A stretch of 64,000 nt of DNA from Sambucus nigra (GCA_949130495.1 OX422222.1:272976109-273040108); one strand, 5' to 3'; positions 13,602 through 25,574 are shown, counted from the first letter of the stretch. The notes: generated from the letters alone by a model not told the origin. Translations and numbers: made by a program.

Positions 13602-14407
13602 TCAACCTTTAAATTTAGCAAGGGAGGTTTCATGTGATAGTAAATGAAAATCAACAAATCTTGTATCTAGCGCATTTAATAATGATTTCCTAACCCATAT
13701 AGATTTATATTTAACATGATGGGGATTAGGAAATAATGAAATGCTAGATAAAGATTTCCTTGGACTTCTTTTAAGATCAAAACAAAATGACCTAAGGTGA
13801 CCTTTCCTACCACAATGCAAGCATGTGTAAACACGAGGAATGTTACCTAAGGTGTGACCCTTTTTAAAGACCTTAGACAAAGTTGACCCTCTAAAACAAA
13901 CAATGGTTTTAGCTTTAGCAATGGAAGAATTTGAGCATGATGTGCTAGAACCATTAGAACTACTACTAGAGTCTTGAAAATCATTTTTCATTTTTAAAAT
14001 TTCGGACTCAAGTAATAAATTAGACTCCTCAAAATTATGGGACTCCTTCTTTAGATTTTCAATAATTCCTAGAAGGTTAATACGCTCTCCCTCAATATGA
14101 GCAAACTTGTCCCTAAGAGTCTTTTCACGATTTTCACTCTCTTGGAATTTTCTAAAATATCAAAATTTGAATGTAAGTCCATGAGCTTTTCACGAAAAAT
14201 ATCTTTTTGAGATAAGGAGATTTGCAAAGACTCAATGCGAGCTTTAAAGCAAGAATTTTCATTTTCAAGAAATTTAATTCATTTTACAAATCTCAAATTT
14301 AATTCCTTTAAATTTTCGTTACATTTATTAAGCCCATTTAATTCCTCTCGAAAATCAAAAATTTTATTTTCATTTAAATTGGACAAATTTTCATTAAGAC
14401 GTCCCAT
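13602..14407 (-). pseudogene. gag: gag of the copia-like element, copy 2 (broken)
   Basis: Second copy of the coiled-coil plus zinc-knuckle Gag. The ATG at 14407 (MGRLNENL) is in frame for about 43 codons, then reaches a TGA at about 14279, where copy 1 has AGA. A short deletion near 14143 (in the coiled coil) also differs from copy 1. The 3' part is open from 13991 to 13602 (129 codons) and holds the same C-x2-C-x4-H-x4-C knuckle. Because each copy has its own lesion, neither could now make full-length Gag, and the lesions arose after or independently of the duplication. Confidence 0.75.
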
Positions 14408-14514
14408 CGAGAGAAAAAAAATGTGAGAGTGATAAAAAAAATTAAACCACCTAAAAAGGTAAGGAAACACAAAAGCCGAAAAACGGATCTTTAACGCGAT
14501 AACTTAGCGCTCCG

Positions 14515-14526
14515 GCTCTGATACCA
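14515..14526 (-). other. Primer binding site, interior copy 2
   Basis: The minus strand reads TGGTATCAGAGC three bases from the end of LTR-C, as in copy 1. Confidence 0.9.
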
Positions 14527-14529
14527 ATC

Positions 14530-16132
14530 TGATAAAACTCATTTCCTTTGTATGATGCGAAAGCGTAAAGGTGTGATGGTTCAACTTTAAACACAACAAC
14601 AAATTTTAATTCATTAAAACAAAATTAAAATTGCCACCAAGTGAAGTAAAATTAATCAATTAATATATTCACTTAAACCGATTAATTAATCCAAGTCCTA
14701 GAATTTGCCTAAGTCATATTTATCAATATTAGCAAATTAGGTAAAACCAAATTTTAGCAAATTACTTGAATTAAATAGACTTTACCCAATATTTAATTTA
14801 GTCCCAATTAAAGTGAGTGTGATAATTTAAACCGAATTTTATCTTGAATTATGCTAAGCATGCGTTCTACGTTATTTAAGAAAGATAAAATAAACCAATC
14901 ACACTACGCCGCGATGTACGAGGAAAAACCTAAGACGAGAAAAAACCTCGGACGGCCCTAGCCACAAATCCACTAGATACGGAATTACAAGTACAAGACA
15001 AAAGACTTACAACACACGACTCGATCCCTCTCAAGCCCGGACACTTCTTCTTGTAGACACCTCTTCCTAGTGGATAACCTTGGAACACCACCGCGGTCTC
15101 GGAATCCACCGATGGGACTTTATATGGACACCGTCACCCGAGCAAGGAGCCTTTCTCCAAGTGGGTAGAAACGAAACAAAACGTCTTCTTCTTTGATGGA
15201 TGTAGAAGCAAACCAAAACTTCTCTTTGAAACAGAAGAGATAAACCGGTGCCAAACTCCAAGCAATTGATATGTATATATGTGAACTTGGATAAACAATA
15301 TGGGTGTAAAACTAGAGTGATAAAATATTTTCTCTTGAAAAATAGCACTCAAAACTTGAACATTTTCCTTAAACAATTTTGCTCTCAAACTCTCTCTAAG
15401 AGATGAAAATAGATTGGAAAAGTTAGGAAAAGTTAGATTAGAAAATGTTCTTCCCGCACATATTAAAGACTGAAAAAGTTAGTTAAAAACCAAGTGGGGA
15501 AGTGGGTGCAAAACTGCCAAAAAACTGCTCCCGCCTGTCATCTCGTTCGAATGACATTTCGTTCGAACGAAATCTCGTTCGAACGAGACTTCTAACGACG
15601 TTCTAGATTGAACTCGTTAGAATCTTGTTAGATATTTCGTTCGAACGACATATCGAATGACATGTCAGTGGCCTAATATGGGAACTCGTTGGCAGGTTCG
15701 TTCGAACGACATTTTCGTTCGAACGACAATCTCGTTCGAACGACTCTATCGAACGAAAAAACAGAAAGTTTGAATATTCTTGTTTAAGGCCACAAAACTT
15801 TATAAACATTTATTTAAAGTTTTAATTAATTCTTTCTTAAAACAAAATGCAGTTTTTATAAAACCTAACACCCAATAAAATTTGTTCCAAGCTCCTATAT
15901 ATATAATATTGCATTCATACCTTGGGAGTATGGAACTATGGTTGATGATGTAGAAACGAGGCACGCAAACCGGCATATTGATGAAGCTTTATACTCTTTG
16001 CCGCTACGTCTTCAACAAACCCTTCATAGGCTTGATAATAATACAAGTAAATACTATCCTATGAATAAATGTTTTTGTCCGGAATTGAGCCAAAACTATA
16101 TATGGACACAATTGGAAATTTGCTTCCTTACA
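14530..16132 (-). repeat. LTR-C of the copia-like element (upstream LTR)
   Basis: 1603 bp. Ends at TCCTTACA (16132) followed by the TTTTT target copy and then Tk1 protease sequence. Palindrome cluster at 15541-15757, smaller than in A and B; TATA-like sequence at 15895-15906. Confidence 0.9.
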
Positions 16133-17834
16133 TTTTTCCTGGGTATGGATTGGTTAGCAATGGGTGTGAACTATTACGGATAGTGATAGTAAGTTTTGGT
16201 GTTCGTGACACCAGGTTATGAATGACTCCTGCTAGGTGTCACCTGAGAGGGAGACTAGCCTATACATATATGTGTGTATATAGCTTGTATTGTGTGGTAA
16301 GATAGACATATAAGAATGTCTTGTATTATTATATTTTTCTCGATAAGAAAGGATGGATACTGAAGCAATTCAGGGCGGTTAGAATTATTTTTCGAGCGGG
16401 GGGATTTATTTTGCGCAAGAACTAGTGATAGTAAGGGCATGGTATTTTATGTTGTCTTTTGTAGCATAATAGTATGCATGTATTTTTTGTGTTAAGAGAT
16501 AAGTATTTGGGGGTACATGCAATGTTTGAGGGTCTAACAGATCTCAACGACCGACAATGTTAGATAGTAGTGTATCGAAGGGGGTTCCTTGTTTGGATTT
16601 CTCTTTGCGAGACGTCCCATGCATGAAACTTAGCTCAACGTTGGAAGTGGGCAGATGTTTGGTCGTTAGTACATAGGTTGGGTACCCCGGTTATTATTTA
16701 TGTATGTGATATTACTACGGGTTGGAAGTTATACCACGGGTTATGGCTAGCATAGTCGGGTAACTTTCGTGTGGTTGAGCACAGGGACAAGATGCATGGG
16801 CACCCTGGTTAATTAAGATAATTTTTGTGTGGATTAAGCACGGTATATAGGGTGTATATGCGCCCTGGTTAGTGTGATTTCAGAGTCATCTTAAACAAAA
16901 GGGATGTGTATATAAACATATTGAATGTACGCCTGCGGGGCAGTCAGAGAATAAGTGGAAAAGTGTAGTGATTTGAAATCCATTTGAGAAAGGAAACGTT
17001 CTGACTATATGTATATCAAGGAGAACTACCTCCACCGTAGGGAGTGGGAAGGTAGGGGAGACCTATGTAATAAGATATCCCTAGGCAAGGGAGAAGCCCA
17101 CATTTTTTGGAAGATAGAAAAGAGTATCACTCAGTCATATACCTAGAGTGGTTTTACGCATAAACAAGGTATAGATTCCTGCCTAACAAAAACTGCACAA
17201 GGAATAGAGTTCTTGAGCTTGAAAATTGATGATGAATAAGACATGGTGAATTTGTCGTTGGGTAGACCATTTAAGGATGGAAAGAGGTTGATTGGAGGGT
17301 ATTAATGGGAATTTTTTTTAATATAATGGTTCTAGTGAAGGGATTAATGATCAAGTTGGTAAACTATCAGTAGGTGATCAGGACAGAGTTACATATTGGG
17401 TTGAACGTGTCACCCATAAGTCGATGGGTAGACAGGAAGTGAGGATTGTGCATTTTAGATTTTTGGGTAATTCGGGAGTAGTATTTACTACAAGCAGAGT
17501 TACGTGTGATGCCTCGTAACGGTTTGTTCTGCGTGACACCTTAGGAGACTTTATGGGAAAAGTTTCATTATCCACCTTTGGTAGATAAGAGGTGAGGAAA
17601 TAACAAGCTGCTAGGACCCGAGATGGGTTATGGTCCATCAACAGGAATTAAGTACGTTGTATCCTTTCATATAGTGCAGGGACGTAAGGAGCGGTATGTC
17701 AGCATGAGTTAAAGGTTCAAGTCTGACATGATTAATCAGGGATGATGCGGGTAATTACTAGGAAGATAGTCACGCGTTTTGGAAACAAGGAAATTGACAC
17801 CCATATAGGAGGGGAATTTCCTAACTGAGAGGTA
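16133..17834 (+). pseudogene. pol: Decayed pol of Tk1, protease to integrase
   Basis: It opens with a GMDWLAMGVNYYG frame (16141-16183), matching the GMDWL block at 36820-36845 of the minus-strand Tekay-like element, so this is the protease C-terminal side. Reverse transcriptase and RNase H are not recognisable. Near 17598-17630 a short NNKLLGPE stretch matches the integrase of the same related element. Between 16524 and 16645 the sequence instead resembles part of solo LTR S2 (58430-58555, opposite strand). The region is shorter than an intact pol and full of stops; it is a rearranged relic. Confidence 0.5.
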
Positions 17835-18086
17835 GTGGAGCCGGCAGAGTGTAGGCTCATCTTCTGGGGCACTATGTTGTCAGGGGCCATCGAGTTAAAA
17901 ATTTGTGACCAAGTATTGGTTCGGGTGTCTCCTATGAAAGGAGTCATGAAGTTCGGCAAGAAAGGGGAGCTAGCGTCGAGGTATGTGGGTCATTTCCCTA
18001 TCTTCGAAAGGGTGGGACTGGTAGCTTATCGACTGGGTTTGCCAGAACATCTTCTGCGGATATGGGATGTGTTCCACGTGGCATAG
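17835..18086 (+). pseudogene. Integrase C-terminal region of Tk1
   Basis: An 83-codon open frame. From about residue 24 it matches the integrase C-terminal block of the minus-strand element (34050-34200): the DQVLVRVSPMKGVM segment, a glycine/phenylalanine-rich stretch, then VAYRLGLPE and DVFHVA. In chromoviruses this part binds DNA and leads into the chromodomain. The frame stops at TAG (18084-18086), where the family has Gln (DVFH-x-x-Q-L). The following 250 bp should hold the chromodomain but are too decayed to read. Confidence 0.7.
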
Positions 18087-18339
18087 CTGGAGGGATACAG
18101 GAGGAGCGATTGAGTTTTTTGGGCACGTTCCACTAGAGGATAATGACTTGTAATAAGACACCTCATACAAGGGGAGACTGGTAGCTATGTGAGCGCAAGA
18201 TGCAGTCTAAGATAGTACCACGAGTTAGAGTGGAGTGGAGTGGAGTGGGGTCATCACAGTATTGATGAGTATACGTGGGATCGGGAGGTGGATATGTAAG
18301 AACACTATCCAGAGTATTCACCGTAGTAATGAATAAATT

Positions 18340-18377
18340 TCGGGGACGAAATTCCTTTGTAGGGGGGGGGGTGAGTA
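18340..18377 (+). other. GGGACGAAATTCC motif and polypurine tract of Tk1
   Basis: The motif that closes Tekay-type polyproteins is followed by a run of ten or more G (18362-18371) just upstream of the 3' LTR. The same motif occurs at about 33745-33765 (minus strand) in the related element. Confidence 0.8.
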
Positions 18378-21300
18378 TGTAACACCCCGTATTTCTATGC
18401 ATGTAATACTTAATTAATTCCAGAATTTTAAATTATTTGTGTGTCGTAATTTAATTGAATTAATTATGATAATATTTATTTAAATATTAATCGGAGAGTG
18501 AATGGTTAATATTTAGGGAAATTTAATTACTAAGTCATTAGTAATAATTTATTTACGTCATAACATGTAGTAGTGACATGGCATTTATTTATCTCAGTCG
18601 GGAGTCGGTATAGACTAATTTGGGTGTGAAATAAGGATTTTAATAAATTAATTCGAATGTCGATTTTGAGTGCACGGTTAAATCCGAATGGGCCGAGATA
18701 GTCGAAAATTGTACCTAGGGGTAGTAAACAGGTCACAGGACATTTTTAGGCATAACTGGACACGCACGGGGCTATTTGGGTCACTTAGGCTTGGCCCATT
18801 AGGATAAAAACGGGATTTAGCTTTAATACATAATTGGGAGAAAAGGTAAATGGTAGAAAACACAAATATAAATCCTAAGTTTTGAGAGAAAACTATAGGG
18901 AGGAGTTAGAGTGCATCGGGGACTCCTTTGGAGACAAGACTAGGGACAAATTTAGGGGATTCATCATCAACCTTGCGAATCTCACACTCGGATTAGACCC
19001 TACAAACCCATAAGACAAGTGGTTAACTTGATGTAGCATTTATTTATGTTTTGAATTCATATTTGTGTGATGTGGAAATCAAAAATTCGTTTTGGGTATA
19101 AACGGGTACAAAAATGGGGTTTTTGTAATTGGAAAACCAAAAGAAGAATTGGTGTAGGAATTTATCATGTTACATTATTCTGAGTAGATAGATAATTTTA
19201 ATTGATGAACAAAATTGGGATAAATGGATGAAATTGGGACTGAATAAAGAAAGCCCGGAAATTTCCCAATTTTTGAATTAGTAGAGATTTGTGGGAATTA
19301 AGTCATGTTTGAGGTTTTAGGGAAGGTCCTAATCATGTTCTCACGTGTTAAAAATGTTGTCTACATTTGGGTTGAACCATAGAAGAGGTTGGAGTTGGGA
19401 GAAATTCGTTAATGGCTGAAACATCATCGGAGAAGACGAAGACATGTTCGATCGATCAATTGATGGCTGGGATCGATCGATCGATGGTTTAGGATTTTTG
19501 ACAGGTCGGCCAGTTTTGTTATATAAGAGAAAATAATTTAAAATTCGATTCCCATACATTATTTAGTGACATATAATTATGGAACATAATTTCCTAATAA
19601 TTATAGGGGAAAGTAATTGGGATTGGGAAGGATTTATGTATGACACACTATGGTTAATTTTTGGGGAAAAATATTCCAAAATAATTAAATACGGATTGAG
19701 TGGGCGGGTCCGGGTATAGTGGTTGAGCGATGCTAAGGAATTAAATTAATTAAGATTGAAAGATAATTAATTCGGAGTCGGGGATTTAGACTCGGGTATT
19801 ATTTATTTCTCGGGCCATGAGAGCGAGTCCGAGCGTATTGGGTGGGTGACACCAATAATAATTTAATTAATTAATGTGCAAATTAATTAATAATCAGAGT
19901 TGGACCATAAACTTGAGATGCTAAGTTTAGGCTAGTGTTACGGACTAAGTACATGGTAAAGCCAGGATATTTTGTATTTATATATATATACGGTGTGCGA
20001 TAGTATATATATGGTGTGTGCATATAAATATCAGTGATTAGATATTATTAATATATATACTCTAGTGCTATCAGAGGAGGTTGCGCGATGTGGGTGAATC
20101 CCCTAGATTGAGGAGTAGGTTGAGTATATCCCCAGGTCATAGCGTCCGTTATATGGGTGAGGGGATTATCTCACTTTCAGGGAAGGAATATGACCTTCCA
20201 CATTATGTTTATGTTTTTTGGCCAAGTTAGTGCGCGATTCTGACTTGGGGTAACTAGGTTATGCGAGTACACCTAGTGTGATAGCACTTTAAAGAATACA
20301 TTCGGTGAGTTATTACTGGGAAGAATGGGTTATATTTATATTCAACATATGTGTGAATGTTGTAATATAGTTCTACGTATATAATGGGATAAATAGTTAT
20401 ATATGGGTCATTAAATACATGTAGTGAATCGTATTAATTATATAGGGGTTATATTCACATTCAACATGTGTGATTGTTGTAAGATAATTGTACGTACATA
20501 ATGGGTGAATAATTATATACGGGAAGTTTAAATACATAGAGAAAAGTGTATTAATTATATAACTAGTAAATGGTATATGGATTTCAAGGCAAGACGATTA
20601 ACTAAGTTAAGGCGATAAGTAACTTAAAAGTCATACATTAAAATACTCTGGATTGAGTAGGGTGGTTTACAAGAGTTATATCAAGTATCTAGTTTCGGGG
20701 TAGAGGACTAAGTGGGATATTAAGGAGACGTTAGGTGTGCACATTAGTTGAGGGGTGAGTCTATCCTCAAGGGAGTCCGACACTAACTAAAATATGAAGC
20801 GCATTCATGCATATTTTATTACTGTAAGTTAATCACGTGCTAAATATTTTCAAAATGTTTTGGGTTCTAACGCTTGCTATAAAATATTTTCAAAACCTTT
20901 TAGGTGTCCAGCCACGGGGACGCTAGGCTTGATTCATTCCAGAGATTCGTTGTTGCAGCATATGTGGATGTTGCAGGATTTGGATAAGCGCCTCTATTCC
21001 TTCTATTCCTAGTGTAGGGATTTTCTATCACATATCTGAGCATGTTTCTCACGCTTTTATTTAGTATTTATTTCAGATACTTGAGATCCATTATTATCTA
21101 TATTTACATTTGTGTTGGATTTTAGCCAATGGTTTATTCAGACATTTTCTTATTTATATGTGATGATTGGTTTCAGTTAGCTTGTGATTGTTAATGATTT
21201 ATTTCCACATGAATTTTTTTTGAATTAATGAAAGATAAAACTTGGTACCAGTCTAATTTCACTTAGGTGGTTAGTAATTAAAAAGTTTCGACAATGATGC

Positions 21301-21380
21301 TAAGAATGAACCAATTGATAAACCTGTTCTAATTTAATTTAGGAATGATCACCCAGGGTTTAATTAGGCGGGGTTTCACG
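18378..21380 (+). repeat. Tk1 3' LTR
   Basis: 3003 bp, about the length of the other Tekay-like LTRs here (3006, 2957 and about 3005 bp). It retains the roughly 660-bp middle section (about 19660-20325) missing from the 5' LTR. Confidence 0.85.
19448..19527 (+). promoter_or_regulatory. Palindrome cluster plus TATA box, Tk1 3' LTR
   Basis: Blocks at 19448-19463 and 19471-19485; the first has decayed (CGATCGATCAATTGAT, against an intact block in the 5' LTR). TATATAAG lies at 19520-19527, again 35 bp downstream. Confidence 0.6.
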
Positions 21381-23967
21381 TTAGTTATGTGACTCAAAAT
21401 GCTCATGTAGACAAACATGACTCAAAATGCCCATGTTTGGAAATGTTTTTTAAATTTGCATTTCACCTACTTATGAAATGATTTTTTTATACAAAAAAAC
21501 TTGTAGATTATTTTCACAAAAGGTATATCATATCTATCAAATTTGGTTAAAAAAACATGTTTTTTTTATCTTTTTAAAAAAGAAAATGGTTATTTACCCC
21601 ACAAAATATCACTGCCCTCCACGTATACTTTTAGTGTCACTTGCCACTAAAAGTGTTTGGGAGTGGGGTAGGATTTTTATCTAGTGGAAATAGACCAATT
21701 CTTAAATTGGTCTTGACGGTCGATCCTCTGTGTGTGTGTGTGTGTGTGTAAACACGTAGTAAGGCTCATGTGCGGACCATCCGTGCAGAAGAATTTTTTT
21801 AAGATATTAAAAAATAAAATTTTAAACCAAACTTGATAGAGATGATATTTATAATGATGACATCATCTATTAAAAATCACCTAAAAACACATATTGTAAG
21901 TGGGTTAATGCAAAGGTGATAAGTTTGTGACTCTTCAACCATTAAAACTTCTGATGACAATCACCCACTTCCAGATTTATTTTTTTTAATGAATTTTTTT
22001 TTTATCGAGTAGATCCACTAAGTTTGGTTCAAAAGTTTATTTTTTTAGAATTAAAAATATTGGTTCTCTCTCTCTCTTTGTGTGTGTGTGTGTGTGTACA
22101 GACACACACATGCACACTCTTATGTGTATATATATTTGATAAATTGTTATACCCTGAGAAAAAGAGACGCACAATTATAAAATCGAGTATAATTGCTTAA
22201 ATTACCATTTAAACTAATATTACATTAACAACAAAAGATCCACGTCTTTTCGTAGTCTATATGTTCTCCCTATCCCCCAATCCCCACCTCGAAGAACAAC
22301 ATCAAATACTATAAAAATTCATTTATTTCTCACCATTTGACTTTTTATTTATTTTATATAATTATTGATATTGGTCTGGTATCATTTTGTTTTATTTGGG
22401 TTTTGTCTCAAATTATCCAAATACGGAGTTTCGCAGGAACATTGTTCGTATTTTTATATTTTGTTTTGGATACGGTTATATGTATGTATGTGAGGTATTA
22501 TTGTGTCTACTCACTCATGCATATCATTCGTAATCAAGATGCATATTGGATCGTGACAAAGTTCTACATTTAGAGTTGTCGGTATGGTTAGGATCTCATG
22601 TATAATATTGACCTTTCTTTTGGTAATCTTTCTTTACGAGAAAAGTTTTTGTCAAAAAGAGTGAATTAGAAACTTTTTGAGGTAGTTCGAACGAAGATGG
22701 GTTTAGTTCCACCGGACTATCATTTGAATGAGTTGGTATCTTTTAAAGTAACTTCGTCCTAATGAGATTAGTCTCGCTCTAACGAGTTCATGAAATTCAT
22801 TTAGTTTGTTTCAATTCAATTAGTTTTTCTTTTATGAAATATATTTAGTTTTTTACCTACAAAAAGTTATGTTCTAACATGTTTTTTAGTTCCGAGTTCT
22901 TTTCTTCTTTTATCTTCAAATATCACAAATCCCATTCTTGATTCCTGATGAGGCTTTGTAAATATATTAGTGGACTCTTGATGTTTTTGTGTAAAAAAGG
23001 TTCAAGTTTAAAGGTTTTCTTTGTCTTAAGTGATTCGAGTCTGTTTTTAAGTTAGTAGAACTTTGTAATTCCTTTTTTTCATATTGGATATTTATAGTTT
23101 GAGGTTGCATCGTGGCTTCTCCAACATTGGGTTTTGATACATATCGCCCACTATGTGATTGCTTTTACTTACTTTATTCCATTTATCTTGCATGATAATT
23201 GAATCAATCAATAATAACAATACAAAGATGAATCAACATGCGACATAAAATTGGACCTAAAAGTAACCTCACTTAATTAGAATTTGAAACCTATTTAAGG
23301 ATTAAAAATTGAATATCGCGAGACTAACTTTTCAAACATTTAATGTTCTTTATGAACCTGTGAACACTGGAGATTTAACCTCTTAGTGTTAAAATTGGGT
23401 TTTAAGATATTATAAGCCATATAATGACTCTTAACAAGAGATTATCTTCTTAGTTTAAAATTAAGTTTGAACCCTGAAATTGATGATATTGAATGAGTGC
23501 ATAACCCACTTTGATTGGACACTACACCAAAGGCTTGTAATAAACTTGTTTTAGGATTGGTAAAGTACTCTAACCGTTAGTGAATCGTAAGTTGCTAAAA
23601 TCATAATAAGTTGTAATAAACTATTAGGATAATTAATTATATGGTAAATTTTTATTTTAAAGTGTTATTATTTTGGTTTTTAATGGTATTAACCATTAGT
23701 AGTACTATAAAAACAAAAGAATTTAAAAAGTATTAAAATAAATAGTTTTGTATGGAAACAATTCAATTGATACTTTCTTCTCTCTAATGTCGTTGAGATA
23801 AACACAAGCACTCAAGACATGATGTGATCCATTACTAGGAGAGTAGCACAACGAAAACTAAATCTCTCAATGGGAAAACCACTTTGATAATGTCCAAGTC
23901 CAGTATTTACCTAAAGCAATAATGACATTATGTTCATCCTTCTAGTTTATGATCAAGCAAGCAAAAC
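21381..23967. other. Gene-free spacer with microsatellites
   Basis: AT-rich. (TG)n at 21729-21749 and CT then TG runs at 22065-22097. The open frames (68 and 78 codons) are low-complexity, hydrophobic and unrecognised. Near 22684-22790 there are GTTCGAACGAAG and CTCGCTCTAACGAG, reminiscent of the copia LTR palindromes, but too little to call. It probably represents DNA older than the nested block. Confidence 0.5.
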
Positions 23968-23972
23968 ATTCC

Positions 23973-24591
23973 TGTAATACCCCGTATTTTTATGGCTTTT
24001 AATTATGAGATTAATTAAATGAAATTTCTTTTAATTATGGGATTAATTAAATTAATTTGGGATAGTTAATTGGAAATTAATTAGGATTTAAATAACTAGC
24101 GAGATGAGAGTTAGTATTGGATTATGATGATAATGTTCAATATTACTAAGTGAATATGGTAATATATGATTATTGAATTTATTAAAACTGTCGCGAGTTG
24201 AAAATACGGAAATTTCGGTAATTAAGTTGGGATGTGCGTGTTAGTCTTACCAGAAGCTAATTTAATGGATTTAAATATTTTTACATCATCTGTATGGTCA
24301 TTTTGAGTGTGACAACATGTCTGGAAGGGTCGAGATAGTCAGAAAATACTAGCCGGGGGTTTAGTTTAGGTCTTGGGGTATTTTAGACCTAACCGGCAAC
24401 CCAAGAGGGTATTCTAGTCATTTTTACTATTTAAGGAATAGTGACCCACGAATTTTAAGTGGATTATATCGTCCAACACTTAGGATACTTAGGGTTTCCA
24501 TCACCAAAATTCACAGACGACCATTAGATAAGAAGTGGCGGAAGTTACCGAAGGATAACCACCACCTTTAGGCTCTTTACACCACCGTCAC
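23973..24591 (+). repeat. S1 LTR, segment 1
   Basis: Begins with the canonical TGTAATACCCCG end. It stops at the Tat insertion; GTCAC (24587-24591) is the first copy of the Tat target site. Confidence 0.8.
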
Positions 24592-25391
24592 TGATATACC
24601 CATATATACTCTCGGCCAGGACGAGGGCGCCCTCCACCAAGGCGGGCCCAAGATGGTCTCTTGACCCCTCATCAGACCTAGATGAACCTTCAAGGGTCCG
24701 ACCACTCATCATTTCCAGACGACCCTCCAAGGGGCCGACCCCTCATTAGGACCAGACAACCCTCCGAGGGTACGACGGTACGAGGCCTAAACTAGTCCAG
24801 ACTCACTGCCAGAAGGAACTTTTCCCTCAGCCTCCTATCATAGGCCAAGGGTGACATCATCACAGTGCGTGGTTTGGGAGATGCGTGGAATAGTGCGTGT
24901 GAGGCTCACATGGCACGTGGAAGACCGTTATAACAATATCACCCCCTCACGTGAGGTTATGTCATCATTAATCACAGGTGGCATCTACAGGTGTCAGCAG
25001 GGGATTGGCTAAATCATCATTCACATGCACCATGCATGATTGGGGGGTACACTACACCCCCCAAGACCTATATATACTTGTCACTTACAACCCTACAAGG
25101 GGATCGATAAATTGTAACCCTAGCAAAAAAAACTCTGCTTATACACACAGTAGAGAGAGAAAGTGAGCTTATGTGCATTGTATCCAAGGCCATTAGTGCC
25201 CATACTTAGTGGATCACACACTCATATTGGATGTAGGACTAATTGGATGAACCACTATACATCCTTGTCTTATTCCTCTTATACTCATCTCCTTCTTCAA
25301 ACTTACACACTTATACATCTATGGCTGCCATGGTACTTACACTTTGAGCTCATCATCACTTTTCTGGTGGTGCTAGATTTCAGCATCATCA
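24592..25391 (+). repeat. Tat 5' LTR
   Basis: 800 bp, TGATATACCC to CATCATCA. Contains three degenerate units of about 37 bp ending CAAGGG(G)-x-CGAC between 24655 and 24775, and a TATA box at 25069-25076. Confidence 0.92.
25069..25076 (+). promoter_or_regulatory. TATA box of the Tat 5' LTR
   Basis: CTATATATAC, repeated in the 3' LTR at 47524-47531. Unlike the Tekay-like and Athila-like LTRs, no TCGATCGA cluster lies upstream. Confidence 0.6.
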
Positions 25392-25394
25392 GTT

Positions 25395-25412
25395 TGGCGC
25401 CGTCTGTAGGAA
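25395..25412 (+). other. Primer binding site of the Tat element
   Basis: TGGCGCCGTCTGTAGGAA, the common Tat-lineage primer site with one change, starts three bases after the LTR. Confidence 0.88.
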
Positions 25413-25574
25413 CGGGAAGACATCTCTTCCTTTGTACAGCTTTACCTCACTGGGCACTCTGGTAGTGAGTCAGTTATCCCCCTTTGTGGAGTTGTTTCAC
25501 CACTGAAAGAGACCCATTAAGGTTCTCAAGCTCACCAGTCTTTTCTTCAGTTCAGCTCTTCATAACTCAAACAC

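Larger units (their letters stand above)
5863..16132 (-). mobile_element. Copia-like gag-only element in three-LTR tandem form
   Basis: Three near-identical LTRs (5863-7470, 10170-11824, 14530-16132) flank two near-identical interiors of about 2.7 kb. On the minus strand each LTR runs TGTAAGGACAC to TTTTATCA. A PBS of the TGGTATCAGAGC type follows LTR-B and LTR-C, and a purine tract precedes LTR-A and LTR-B. The whole block is flanked by TTTTT (5858-5862 and 16133-16137), so a single insertion later expanded, most simply by unequal recombination between LTRs. Only gag is encoded; no protease, integrase or reverse transcriptase is visible in either interior, so the element needed proteins supplied in trans. 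The target is the protease region of Tk1. Confidence 0.88.
1865..21380 (+). mobile_element. Tk1: degenerate Tekay-like Ty3/gypsy element carrying a nested copia-like element
   Basis: Two direct LTRs (1865-4208 and 18378-21380) both start TGTAACACC and share most of their sequence. A primer binding site TGGTATCAGAGC follows the first. A GGGACGAAATTCC motif and a G-run polypurine tract precede the second; both are typical of Tekay-type chromoviruses. The flanks TTATT (1860-1864) and TTAGT (21381-21385) look like a target duplication with one change. The canonical TGTCACA end is altered in both LTRs, so the outer limits are good to about 2 bp. The interior is heavily decayed. The best protein remnants are a protease-region GMDWL motif at 16141 and an integrase C-terminal block at 17880-18086. 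A 10.3-kb minus-strand element interrupts the protease. Confidence 0.85.

Noticed and set aside
1860..21385. Exact target duplication for Tk1
   Set aside because: TTATT and TTAGT differ by one base and both LTR ends are mutated, so I treat it as probable, not proven.
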